A stretch of 64,000 nt of DNA. Source: Mycolicibacterium iranicum (GTDB taxonomy: Bacteria > Actinomycetota > Actinomycetes > Mycobacteriales > Mycobacteriaceae). How positions within the stretch are numbered: the stretch's first letter is position 1; each line of letters starts with the position of its first letter. A program made the position numbers and the translations under genes. Shown in pieces: positions 35,021-43,717 of the stretch. Location of the stretch: the NCBI RefSeq assembly GCF_002101705.1, contig NZ_LQPC01000047.1, forward strand, positions 310,001 to 374,000, read 5' to 3'. Below the pieces are notes generated by a model. That model had not been told where the DNA came from, ran no database searches, and saw nothing but the letters and a program-made list of their open reading frames with translations.

Positions 35021-35088
35021 TCCTTCCTCATCTTGCGGCATCTTAAGGCCGCGTTGCACGTACGTTCTGGAGTCATTGGTCTTTGCGT

Positions 35089-35108
35089 GAAGGGGCCTTT
35101 GGGCCTCC
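35089..35108. promoter_or_regulatory. DosR-like box between Usp and ZIP transporter
   Basis: GAAGGGGCCTTTGGGCCTCC is a palindromic DosR-type site. It is 33 bases from the ZIP start at 35142 and 68 bases from the Usp start at 35020. A weak half-site (GGAGTCATTGGTCTTTGC) lies just before it. Confidence 0.75.
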
Positions 35109-35141
35109 GCGGCCGCTATCGGGCGCCGATAGTGTCGGGAC

Positions 35142-35885
35142 ATGCCGGTGGTGCTGTGGATCATCGCGGCGGGCATGGCCATGAGCGCGCTCGCTCTTGT
35201 GGGGAGCGCTGCGCTGTTGATCCCCGAGCGGCTGTTCGCTCGCGTGGTCATGCCTCTGGTGGCGCTGGCCGCAGGCGCGCTGCTGGGCGGCGCGCTGTTC
35301 CACATGCTTCCGGAAGGCATCACAGATGCCGGCATCAGACCAGCATTTACCTGGTGCGCTGCGGGTATCGTCACGTTCCACGTACTGGAGCAGTTCTTGA
35401 ACTGGCATCACTGCCATCGGCCGGTGAGCGGGCATCGGCCGCTCGGTTACCTCATTCTGCTCGCCGACGGGTTGCACAATCTGATCGGTGGTTTGGCGGT
35501 GGGAAGTGCCTTCATCGCTGACATCAGGCTGGGCATTGTGACGTGGGTAGTGGCCGCGGCCCACGAAATCCCGCAGGAGCTAGGAGATTTCGGGATACTG
35601 CTGCACAGCGGCTGGTCTGCTTCGCGGGCATTGATGTACAACTTCGCGTCTGCGCTGACCTTCCTGCTGGGGGCGTTACTGGCCTATCTGGTTGCTGGCC
35701 ATGTCGACACCGGCTTCCTCATCCCCTTTGCCGCAGGCAATTTCATCTACATCGCCCTCGCCGATCTGGTACCAGAGATGGTGGCGTCCCCACGTGTGAC
35801 GGACAAGGTCGTGTTCTTTGCCACGTTTGTGGCGGGATTGCTGATCCTCGATGCGATCACATCGTGGGATGCTCTGGCTCGCTGA
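35142..35885 (+). CDS. ZIP-family metal transporter
   Basis: A 247-residue integral membrane protein with about 8 hydrophobic segments. It carries the two metal-binding helices: DGLHNLIGG (about 107-115) and AAHEIPQELGDFGILL (about 143-158), the ZIP-family core, and ALADLVPE further on. An intracellular WHHCHRPVSGHRP loop is His-rich. ZIP proteins import Zn2+, Fe2+ or Mn2+. The ATG follows the DosR box by 33 bases. It is the only gene in its transcript; the convergent Usp gene ends 4 bases beyond. Confidence 0.9.
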   Translation: MPVVLWIIAAGMAMSALALVGSAALLIPERLFARVVMPLVALAAGALLGGALFHMLPEGITDAGIRPAFTWCAAGIVTFHVLEQFLNWHHCHRPVSGHRPLGYLILLADGLHNLIGGLAVGSAFIADIRLGIVTWVVAAAHEIPQELGDFGILLHSGWSASRALMYNFASALTFLLGALLAYLVAGHVDTGFLIPFAAGNFIYIALADLVPEMVASPRVTDKVVFFATFVAGLLILDAITSWDALAR

Positions 35886-35888
35886 GGT

Positions 35889-36764
35889 TTACTTCGGACG
35901 CGTCACGATCACAGGAACCCTTGCAGCCTGGACGACGGCACTACTGACCGAACCCAGCAGCGTGCTTGCGATGGCACCGTAGCCGTGACTGCCGACGACG
36001 ACGAGCTGTGCTGATTGGGCATGCTCGACAAGTTGGTGAGCCGGCCTGTCGGGAATCACGATGCGCTCGACCACCACGTCGGGGTAGCGCCTCTGCCACG
36101 CAGCCAGCTGGCGAGATACCTCGTCGTCGACTTCGGGCCGGATGTCCTCCCAATCGAAACCGGGCATCTCGAACGCTCCCGGTGACCACCAGGCATGCAG
36201 CGCGACGAGTTTGACGCGCCGCAGCGCGGCTTCCTCGAAGGCCAGTTTGACAGCCGGCTCCGCCTCGGGGGAGCCGTCGAAGCCCAGCAGCACGGGCGCA
36301 CCGGCATCAGGTGGTGGCTCATCGTCGTGGACGACGACGACCGGGCAATGGGCGCGGTGGACGAGTCCGGTGCTCACGCTGCCCAGGATCGTGCGTGCGA
36401 GCGCACCCTGTCCGCGGGAGCCGACGATGACCATGCCTGCTGATTTGGAGGCTGCCACCAGAGCGGAGGTCGGCGTTGCGACAACGAATTCGGTGGTGAT
36501 AGCCAACGTTGACCCGGTGAGTTTGTTGGCAATCTGCTCGGCGTCGGCGAGAATCTCTCGACCGACCTCCGCCTGCCAGTCCATGTAGCCGGTGGGTATC
36601 GGCGCCACGGGCCACGCGGCTATGGGAAGAGAAGCCGCATACAGGATCGCCAAAGGTACGTCGCGCATGGCCGCTTCGTTGGCGGCCCATTCGAGAGCGG
36701 GCTCAGAGGATGTCGAATCATCGACGCCCACAACGATCCGTTCGAAATCTGTTTGAGCGGCCAT
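35889..36764 (-). CDS. Tandem universal stress protein (Usp)
   Basis: A 291-residue two-domain Usp with complete ATP loops in both halves (VGSRGQGALARTILGS near 115, VGSHGYGAIASTLLGS near 270). GAGGATG precedes the ATG at 36764. The upstream region with the DosR-like box at 36838 is shared with the giant P-type ATPase. It is the third of three similar Usp genes between 30.4 and 36.8 kb, with a fourth at 20.7 kb. Confidence 0.92.
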   Translation of the reverse strand: MAAQTDFERIVVGVDDSTSSEPALEWAANEAAMRDVPLAILYAASLPIAAWPVAPIPTGYMDWQAEVGREILADAEQIANKLTGSTLAITTEFVVATPTSALVAASKSAGMVIVGSRGQGALARTILGSVSTGLVHRAHCPVVVVHDDEPPPDAGAPVLLGFDGSPEAEPAVKLAFEEAALRRVKLVALHAWWSPGAFEMPGFDWEDIRPEVDDEVSRQLAAWQRRYPDVVVERIVIPDRPAHQLVEHAQSAQLVVVGSHGYGAIASTLLGSVSSAVVQAARVPVIVTRPK

Positions 36765-36837
36765 CGTGTCATCCTCATTTCCGCATCAGTGCGCGTCGTC
36801 CTGCGATTTCGACACTAGGAGAGTTCCCGCCTCCACT

Positions 36838-36857
36838 GTAGAGACCTTCGGCCCTTC
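36838..36857. promoter_or_regulatory. DosR-like box between Usp and giant P-type ATPase
   Basis: GTAGAGACCTTCGGCCCTTC is a palindromic DosR-type site. It lies 12 bases before the GTG at 36870 and 73 bases from the Usp start at 36764. If it activates the ATPase gene, the later ATG at 36891 is a likelier start. Confidence 0.65.
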
Positions 36858-36869
36858 CGGACCGGCCGC

Positions 36870-39800
36870 GTGCGCAGCAGAATCCCGGTCATGCTCAGAG
36901 AGCTCGTCGGCCTGCCCATGACGCTTGCGACTTCTGGCACCCGCACAGCCGTCGGAACGACGAGATCCGCTGTCACTGCGGTGGCTGGCGTGGCTCTCAG
37001 TGGTGAGCCGCTCTCTGAGCTGACCGCAATGGGGCGAGCTCTTGCCGGGGTTGCGCGGGAAGCAGTGGGCGGCCCTCGCGCTCGGCGCACGTCATCGCAC
37101 GGGTCACGGCGCTGGGTCGAGGTGCGCGGGCTCGACAGCGAAGACGGTGAACAGATCGGCGACGCCGTGCTCAGCGCGATCTGGGCGACACCGGGAGTTG
37201 ACGATGCCGTACTCGTCGCACCCATTTCGCGGGTCTTGGTGACGGTCGGCGACGGCGGTCCGTCGGCCGCGCGGCTGTCGGCTGTCGTCGCCGAGGCTGA
37301 ACGCAGGACAGGCGCGGCGGCCACGACATCTGCGGGCATCAGCCTCCCCGGTGACGACGAGGTGCTCGCAGCCCGAGTTGCGGCAGTCGGGGTCGCCGCA
37401 GCAGCTGTGGGTTTGACGATGGTTGGGGGTGCCGTGGGACTGCCCCGCCTCGCCAAGGCCGTGTCGGTGCCTACCACTGTCGTCGACCACACGCCCGTTC
37501 TGCGCCGCCAGATCGAAGAACGTGTCGGTGCTGATGCCACCGACATGCTTTTTGCGCTGGCCAATTCGGCAACCGCGGCGCTCACCGCGTCACCGGCGTC
37601 GGCGGTGGCAGAGGCACTGGGGCGAGCGGTTCTTGTCACCGAAGCATGGACTGCACGACGCGCGTGGCAGGAGCGCGAACCTGAACTCGCGCGACGCCCG
37701 ACGTCAGGGGGTGCTGCGCGCGCCAGCTGCACTGATCTGTTTCGCACTGCAGCGCCGGCTGATCGCTACGCAAGCCACGCCGCGGCCGTCGGGCTCGGGG
37801 CCGCCGCGGTACTCGGCGCAGCGACCGGCAGTGCGGATCTTGCCGCGCAGGCCGCTCTGATCGCCGTCCCCAAACCGTTGCGCGCGGCGCGAGAAGCCTT
37901 CGGTGCCACGATGACCCGGGGGCTGGACGCCCATCATGGATCGCTGGTGATGTCCTCCAGGACTCTCCGATTGCTGGATCGTGTGGACGCGATCGTGATA
38001 GATCCGCGGGCCCTCTACACCCGCGGGGTGACAGTCAGCCGAATTGGTGGACTGGAGAACTCGCATCGGGCCTCGGCATGGGAGGCTGCGCGAACCGCCT
38101 TGGAGAGAGGTGAATTGGGTGTCGGCTGGCATCCACTCTCCACCGTTTGCCCCGAAGAAGGTATCGGCGAGGTGCTCGTCAGTCCAGTTCGGGACCCGCA
38201 CGCCTCCGCGCTTCTCGCCGAGGCGCGCAGAACCAACCTGCGGGTGATCTCCGTCGAGGACGACGGGCTTCATTCTCTTGCAGAAGGGTTCGATCAACTG
38301 CAGACGGCCCGAGGGTCGGTGGACAACGCCGTCGCAGACGCGGTATCGGCACTGACCTCTGAGGGAGCGACTGTCGCACTGGTGACCACATCTGAGATGA
38401 ACGTCTCGCACTCCGCTCACGTCACGATCGGCCTGATGCGCGAGGATGATTCGCCGCCGTGGGGCGCCGATGTCTTTGTCACGGATCTCACCGGGGCGTG
38501 GCGCGTACTGCGTGCATTGCCGGCAGCTCGCCGAGCCAGCGACCAGGCAGTGAGACTGTCGGCGTCGGCGTCGGCGATCGGTGCACTGATGCTGGTTCCC
38601 GGCGTGGTCGGACGCGGACCGGCGTCGGTGAGCATCGGTTCAGCCGCCAGTCTGTGGAGTGGTATCACCGCCGCCAACAGGGTTTTTCGCGATCCAGCCC
38701 CCCATCCGGAGCCGCGCCATGACTGGCACTGCCTACCGGCCGACGAAGTCTGCCGATTGCTGCCCCGCCCGGCGGACGATATCCCGGTCAACGACCCGAG
38801 TGGAGGGCCGGCCGCCAAGGACAGGACGACGTGGGCGGCGGTGCGGGAATTTGTTGCCGAGATGCGGCACGACTTGGACGACCCCATCACGCCGCTGCCC
38901 ATCACCGGCGCGGCCGCGAGCGCGCTGCTCGGGTCCGCCGTCGACGCGGTTCTCGTCGCCGGGGTATTGCTGGCCAACGCCGCCGTGTCGGCCGAACAAC
39001 AGCTTCACGCCGAACATGTGCTGAACCGTCTGCTGGCGGTGCAGGAACCTGCCGCTCGTAGACGCATCGGGCCATTGTCGGTCGGAAGGCACGACACCGT
39101 AGCGGCCGACCGTCTGCGCCCCGGCGACATCATCGAGGTGCGAGGTGGTGAGGTGGTTCCGGCTGACGCACGATTGCTCGATGTATCAGACGTCGAGGTG
39201 GACGAATCGGCACTGACCGGCGAGTCACTCCCCGTGTCGAAGAGTGTCGGCGCCACCCCGGGCGCTCCGCTCGCCGAACGCGAGTGCATGCTCTTCGGCG
39301 GCAGCACAGTGCTTTCGGGCACCGCGCTGGCGGTGGTGACCGCCGTCGGACCGGGTACGGAGATGCGGCGCGCCATGGCGATGGCGCCCCGGAAGTCCAG
39401 CGAGATCGGTCTGCACACCCAACTGCGACACATCACCCATCGCGCCCTGCCCGTCAGCGTCGTCGGTGGCGCGCTGGTCGGTGTGTTGGGCGGACTTCGG
39501 GGTTTGCCGCTCAAGCATGCCCTGGCCAGCGCCGTGTCGGTGATGGTGGCAGCGGTGCCCGAAGGGTTGCCCCTTGTCGCGACGCTCGCCCAGCAGGCGG
39601 CCGCGGGTAGGCTCAGCGACAAAGCGGTCCTGGTTCGAAACCCGCATTCCGTCGAAGCATTTGCCCGGCTCGATGTCGTTTGCTTCGACAAGACCGGCAC
39701 GCTGAGCGAGAACCATCTGCGCGTGAGATCGGTGCATCCGATGTCCGGCCGTACTGATTCCGATGTACTCACCACCGCAGCGCGGACCACCTTCGCGCGA

Positions 39801-41261
39801 GCGGGGCACCGGGCTCAGCACGCCACGGATCAGGCTATCCGAGAGGCTGTCGAGGGGGACCGTCGACAGTTTGACCAGGACGTTGACGGCCGCGACGCAT
39901 TTCTGCCGTTCCAGTCCGATCGCCCTTTCGCCGCGGCGCTCAAGGGCAAGACCATCGCTGTCAAAGGTGCACCGGAGACCCTTTCGGCGGCTGTCGCCGA
40001 CGGTGGCGGTGCCTTCGGCGGCCTGGTTGCCGACATGGGAGAGCGAGGCCTGCGGGTGCTGGCTGTCGCCGAGCGCCACCTCAGTGACGAGCAAGCGGCT
40101 GCCGCGGCAGCGGATACGTCGTCCTTCGAGTCGCTGTGCCGAAGTGGCTTGACTCCCGTCGGACTCATCGGGTTGGCCGACACTCCGCGGCCGGCGGCCC
40201 GCGGCCTCCTCACGGAGCTGCAACGCCGCCATATCGGGGTCCGACTGATCACCGGCGATCACCCGGTCACAGCCCGAGCCGTCGCATCCGAACTCGGATT
40301 GCTCGTCAGTGCCGACGAGGTCATCACCGGAATAGATTGGGAGACAATGACTCCTGATCAACGAGAAGCTGCGGCCGCACGGTGCCGGGTGTTCGCGCGG
40401 ATGTCGCCGGAGCACAAGATCGATGTGGTTCAGGCGCTGGAGAAGATGGGCCTGGTGACCGCGATGGTCGGTGACGGCGCCAACGACGCGGCAGCGATTC
40501 GCGCTGCAAGTATCGGAGTTGGTGTGGTGGCCCGCGGCAGTGCCCCGGCGCGAACAGCGGCGGATGTCATGCTTCTCGACGGCCGCATCGAGGCGCTGCT
40601 GGATGCGATCGACGAGGGGCATCAGTTGTGGCGGCGGGTTCATTCCGCCGTGTCGGTCCTTCTCGGTGGCAATGCCGGCGAGGTCGGTTTCGCGCTGATC
40701 ACGACCTTGCTGACGGGAGATTCGGCGCTGAACACGCGGCAGATGTTGCTGGTGAATCTCCTCACGGATGCGTTTCCGGCGGCAGCGTTGGCCGTCAGCG
40801 AGCAGAAGAACACCTCCCCGGGCCCGCATGATGAGGCGGCGCTCTGGAAAGACATCGGTATCAGGGGAGTGGCAACGGCCAGTGGTGCGACACTGGCATG
40901 GCTGATAGCCCGCCCCACCGGCACCGCAAGGCACGCATCGACGCTGGCGTTGGTCGGTCTGGTCGGCGCGCAGCTGCTGCAGACGCTCATCGATTCCAAC
41001 AGCCCCGGCGTGGTCCTGACCTCGGTGGGCAGTCTCGCGGCCATGGGCGTTGTCATCAGCACACCGGGCATAAGTCAGCTTTTCGGCTGCACACCGTTGA
41101 CGCCGATCGGGTGGGCGCAGGGCCTACTCGCGGCGTCGGCGGCCACCGCGGTCTCGGCCCTCGCCCCGGGAGTTCTCACCAATATCGCCGATCGCTTCAG
41201 GACCGCGGATTCAGTTGAGCAGCAGACTGACAGCGCCCAAGTAGAACAAGATCGACAGTAG
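36870..41261 (+). CDS. Large P-type ATPase, CtpI/CtpH-like
   Basis: A 1463-residue ATPase, far longer than usual. The N-terminal ~600 residues are a mycobacteria-type extension with several membrane segments and a degenerate HAD-like stretch (LLDRVDAIVIDPRALYTRG). The ATPase core follows: LTGESLPVSK (TGES), PEGLPLVATLA, the phosphorylation site DKTGT (Asp about 940), and GDGANDAAAIRAA hinge. CtpH and CtpI of M. tuberculosis (over 1500 residues) share this plan; the ion is unknown. Start GTG 36870 or ATG 36891. It ends 51 bases inside the convergent mgtE gene. Confidence 0.9.
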   Translation: MRSRIPVMLRELVGLPMTLATSGTRTAVGTTRSAVTAVAGVALSGEPLSELTAMGRALAGVAREAVGGPRARRTSSHGSRRWVEVRGLDSEDGEQIGDAVLSAIWATPGVDDAVLVAPISRVLVTVGDGGPSAARLSAVVAEAERRTGAAATTSAGISLPGDDEVLAARVAAVGVAAAAVGLTMVGGAVGLPRLAKAVSVPTTVVDHTPVLRRQIEERVGADATDMLFALANSATAALTASPASAVAEALGRAVLVTEAWTARRAWQEREPELARRPTSGGAARASCTDLFRTAAPADRYASHAAAVGLGAAAVLGAATGSADLAAQAALIAVPKPLRAAREAFGATMTRGLDAHHGSLVMSSRTLRLLDRVDAIVIDPRALYTRGVTVSRIGGLENSHRASAWEAARTALERGELGVGWHPLSTVCPEEGIGEVLVSPVRDPHASALLAEARRTNLRVISVEDDGLHSLAEGFDQLQTARGSVDNAVADAVSALTSEGATVALVTTSEMNVSHSAHVTIGLMREDDSPPWGADVFVTDLTGAWRVLRALPAARRASDQAVRLSASASAIGALMLVPGVVGRGPASVSIGSAASLWSGITAANRVFRDPAPHPEPRHDWHCLPADEVCRLLPRPADDIPVNDPSGGPAAKDRTTWAAVREFVAEMRHDLDDPITPLPITGAAASALLGSAVDAVLVAGVLLANAAVSAEQQLHAEHVLNRLLAVQEPAARRRIGPLSVGRHDTVAADRLRPGDIIEVRGGEVVPADARLLDVSDVEVDESALTGESLPVSKSVGATPGAPLAERECMLFGGSTVLSGTALAVVTAVGPGTEMRRAMAMAPRKSSEIGLHTQLRHITHRALPVSVVGGALVGVLGGLRGLPLKHALASAVSVMVAAVPEGLPLVATLAQQAAAGRLSDKAVLVRNPHSVEAFARLDVVCFDKTGTLSENHLRVRSVHPMSGRTDSDVLTTAARTTFARAGHRAQHATDQAIREAVEGDRRQFDQDVDGRDAFLPFQSDRPFAAALKGKTIAVKGAPETLSAAVADGGGAFGGLVADMGERGLRVLAVAERHLSDEQAAAAAADTSSFESLCRSGLTPVGLIGLADTPRPAARGLLTELQRRHIGVRLITGDHPVTARAVASELGLLVSADEVITGIDWETMTPDQREAAAARCRVFARMSPEHKIDVVQALEKMGLVTAMVGDGANDAAAIRAASIGVGVVARGSAPARTAADVMLLDGRIEALLDAIDEGHQLWRRVHSAVSVLLGGNAGEVGFALITTLLTGDSALNTRQMLLVNLLTDAFPAAALAVSEQKNTSPGPHDEAALWKDIGIRGVATASGATLAWLIARPTGTARHASTLALVGLVGAQLLQTLIDSNSPGVVLTSVGSLAAMGVVISTPGISQLFGCTPLTPIGWAQGLLAASAATAVSALAPGVLTNIADRFRTADSVEQQTDSAQVEQDRQ

Positions 41262-42212
41262 ATCCTGGAACACAGTCGCAAGCGGTCCGGCGCCGAACGC
41301 GGGATCCTTGCCGAGTCTATGCAGCAGCCAGGGCAGGCACAGAGCGACGAGCGTCGACACCGTGCTCGCACCCACGATGGCTAGCGAGACTGCGCTCGCC
41401 AGAGCGGAACTCGCAGTCATCATGGCCACCACGGGCCACATGATGGTACCGAGTAACAGTCCCATCAGCAGACCGGTCAGGCCTTCGCGCACGGTAATCC
41501 GCCGGATGCCAACTCCGACTGAGAGTCCCCGGATTGCCAGCGTCTCGGTCTGCGTGCCTACCGCGTCGGCGAGATAGACGATGCCCGGAACGAAATACGC
41601 GATGGCCAGATCAGCTTCGAGCACGTCATCGAACGCCGTCATCATCACCGCAGAGATCATGGCGCCGAGAAGCCCGACGATCAGCCAGGGAAGTCTGTGC
41701 CACAACCGCTTCCGTACCGACTCCACGCTCGTCGACCTCGCTGACTCGACGTCATGGAGGAACCCCCCGAGTCGTGCCAGATCTTCGTCGTGTTCCTGCA
41801 GCAGGATGCCGAGCAGACGCTGCGGAGAGATCAGTCCCAGGAATGTGCGCTTCTCGTCGACGACGGCCAGGTAAGGCTCAGCCCGCTGCACTGCCTGCCA
41901 CGCCGCGTGTTCCTGGTCGGTGCGGGGCGCAACCACCGGGGGCGTCGGGTCCATGACATCTCGCAGGCGCTGCTCGTTGTCGGCCGCGAACATCGCCTCG
42001 ATCGTGGCGATTCCGACGATACGGCGCTCGTCGTCGAGGACAGCTACCGCCGATGCGCTCTCGAAGCGTCTGCCGCGCATGGTGCCAAGCGCATCGGTGA
42101 CCAGGGTGTCCGGGCGGAATGCGGGAACGTCAGTGGATGCATGGTGCAGCGCCTGGTCTGCGGGGCCGAGCAGATGGTGCTGAGCAGAGGTCAACGCCTG
42201 TCCCGGCGTCAT
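41211..42212 (-). CDS. MgtE-family Mg2+ transporter with CBS pair
   Basis: A 333-residue protein: a CBS-domain pair (about 30-150) and then an MgtE-type membrane domain with five helices. The membrane part has YFVPGIVYLADAVGTQTETLAIR, where the PxxxxxxGNxGxQ signature of MgtE is conserved in modified form. It lacks the N-terminal superhelical domain of full-length MgtE. CBS domains usually sense Mg2+ or nucleotide. Start overlaps the preceding triacylglycerol synthase-like gene by 4 bases. The C-terminal 51 bases overlap the ATPase gene. Confidence 0.85.
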   Translation of the reverse strand: MTPGQALTSAQHHLLGPADQALHHASTDVPAFRPDTLVTDALGTMRGRRFESASAVAVLDDERRIVGIATIEAMFAADNEQRLRDVMDPTPPVVAPRTDQEHAAWQAVQRAEPYLAVVDEKRTFLGLISPQRLLGILLQEHDEDLARLGGFLHDVESARSTSVESVRKRLWHRLPWLIVGLLGAMISAVMMTAFDDVLEADLAIAYFVPGIVYLADAVGTQTETLAIRGLSVGVGIRRITVREGLTGLLMGLLLGTIMWPVVAMMTASSALASAVSLAIVGASTVSTLVALCLPWLLHRLGKDPAFGAGPLATVFQDLLSILFYLGAVSLLLN

Positions 42213-43588
42213 CCGCCGGCCCGGACGGATCCGTATGGTGTCCGAGCGGCAGCGGCGAGGCCGGCCACTGCGTCCACGATTCCCCTGGCGAGTTCGTCGA
42301 CGTCGGGGAACGCGTCGAAATCGGTCGTGATCCCGAAGATCAAGTCCTGCCCGTAGCTCAAGATTGCGACCGCGACTCGAAGCCGCAGCGCCACAGGCGG
42401 AACAGGAAGCATGCGCACCACGTCGCAGCCCATCATCTGCAGATGTCGTTGTGGCCCGGGCACGTTGGTCGCCAAGGTGACCACGCCTCGCTGAGGCAGC
42501 GCGGTCACGGTACGGATCAGACGGGCGGCCATCGCGAAGGGCAGAAACCTGGTCGCGGTCATCGCGGCACTTGCGGCCTGACGCTGCCCGCCGGCTTTGA
42601 CGCGGTTGAGGCGTTGGTGTACAGCCTTCAACTGCTCGACTCGGTCCGGTTCGTCGACCGGCAGATAGGGGAGCATGACCGACACTCGGTTGTCGAGCCG
42701 GCCCATCGCGTCGTTGCCTCGGACCGACACCGGCACGAGGGTGCGCAACGAATCCCTCTCAGGATGTTCGCCACGCCGTTGCAGCGCTGCGCGGAAGCTG
42801 TCTGTAATGGCCGACAAGGCAACATCATTGATGGTCACGTCGAAGGCCTGGCATACCGACGCCACGTCGGCCAGAGGTACGTGCACGGCGCTGTAGCGGC
42901 GCATCGTAGTAACGGGCCCGTTCAACGACGTTGTGGTGCCCGCCTGCAGCAAGCTGTTGAGAATTTCGATCGTGCCGCCGATTGTCGTGGTGACGGCCGA
43001 AACGGCGTTGGCCGCTGTGCGCGCCCACTGCAGAGGGTTCAGCGTCGGCATCGAAAGAGAAAAGCCGGGACGTGCCTGCTCGTGGGCGGCTCGAATGGCG
43101 CCGACATAGGTGTCTCCTTCGCCCGCGTCGCTGAGCCCGGTCAACATGAGCATGGTGGCGATGCCGTCGGCGACGCAGTGGTGCACCTTCATCAGAATTG
43201 CCCAGCGATCGTTCGCGAGGCCTTCGATGATCCAGCACTGCCAGAGAGGCCGTTCTCGGTCGAGTCTGGTCTCCATCGCTTCTGCGGTGAACCGGAACAG
43301 GGCCTCGTCATCACCGGGGTGGGGAAGGGCGGCACGGCGAATGTGATGAGCCAGGTCCAATGCGGGATCGTCAACCCATTCCGGTGGGGACAGATCGAAC
43401 GGTTGTCGGCGAACCACCTGCCGCAAGCGGGGGATCGCCAGGACCCGTCGCCCGATCGCCGCGACGATCTCGTCGTAATCGGGCACTGGACCTTCCAAGA
43501 CCGAGACCCCGCCGACCGCCAGGCTGATGTGCCGGTCTGCGTCTTCTGCGTACAGGAATCCGGCGTCGAGGGTACTCAAACGTGCCAC
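42209..43588 (-). CDS. tgs: WS/DGAT-type diacylglycerol acyltransferase
   Basis: A 459-residue wax-ester synthase/diacylglycerol acyltransferase. The catalytic motif HHCVADG is at about 136-142; start LSTLDAGFLYAED and the C-terminal VPGPQRHLQMMGCD patch are family-typical. It makes triacylglycerol from diacylglycerol and acyl-CoA, storing carbon in dormancy. M. tuberculosis Tgs1 (Rv3130c) is DosR-induced. It is transcribed divergently from dosR, with the box between. GTG start; ribosome site weak. mgtE follows with a 4-base overlap. Confidence 0.92.
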   Translation of the reverse strand: MARLSTLDAGFLYAEDADRHISLAVGGVSVLEGPVPDYDEIVAAIGRRVLAIPRLRQVVRRQPFDLSPPEWVDDPALDLAHHIRRAALPHPGDDEALFRFTAEAMETRLDRERPLWQCWIIEGLANDRWAILMKVHHCVADGIATMLMLTGLSDAGEGDTYVGAIRAAHEQARPGFSLSMPTLNPLQWARTAANAVSAVTTTIGGTIEILNSLLQAGTTTSLNGPVTTMRRYSAVHVPLADVASVCQAFDVTINDVALSAITDSFRAALQRRGEHPERDSLRTLVPVSVRGNDAMGRLDNRVSVMLPYLPVDEPDRVEQLKAVHQRLNRVKAGGQRQAASAAMTATRFLPFAMAARLIRTVTALPQRGVVTLATNVPGPQRHLQMMGCDVVRMLPVPPVALRLRVAVAILSYGQDLIFGITTDFDAFPDVDELARGIVDAVAGLAAAARTPYGSVRAGG

Positions 43589-43643
43589 ACCGTGAACTAT
43601 CTGTTGCGCGAACGCCTCTTTGCAGAGTCCGAGGTCCCCCGCA

Positions 43644-43663
43644 GATGAGGACCAGCGGCCCTA
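43644..43663. promoter_or_regulatory. DosR-like box between tgs and dosR
   Basis: GATGAGGACCAGCGGCCCTA is a DosR-type site, 55 bases from the tgs start and 54 from the dosR start. It suggests DosR activates its own gene and tgs together. Confidence 0.7.
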
Positions 43664-43717
43664 CTTGTCACATCCACTGTCGCAGAGCATTGATCGATAG
43701 TGTGGAAAGGCTCTGCG

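Noticed and set aside
39225..40934. Long minus-strand open frame of 569 codons opposite the giant ATPase
   Set aside because: It is the codon shadow of the ATPase core, is rich in Arg/His/Gln, and has no motif or ribosome site.
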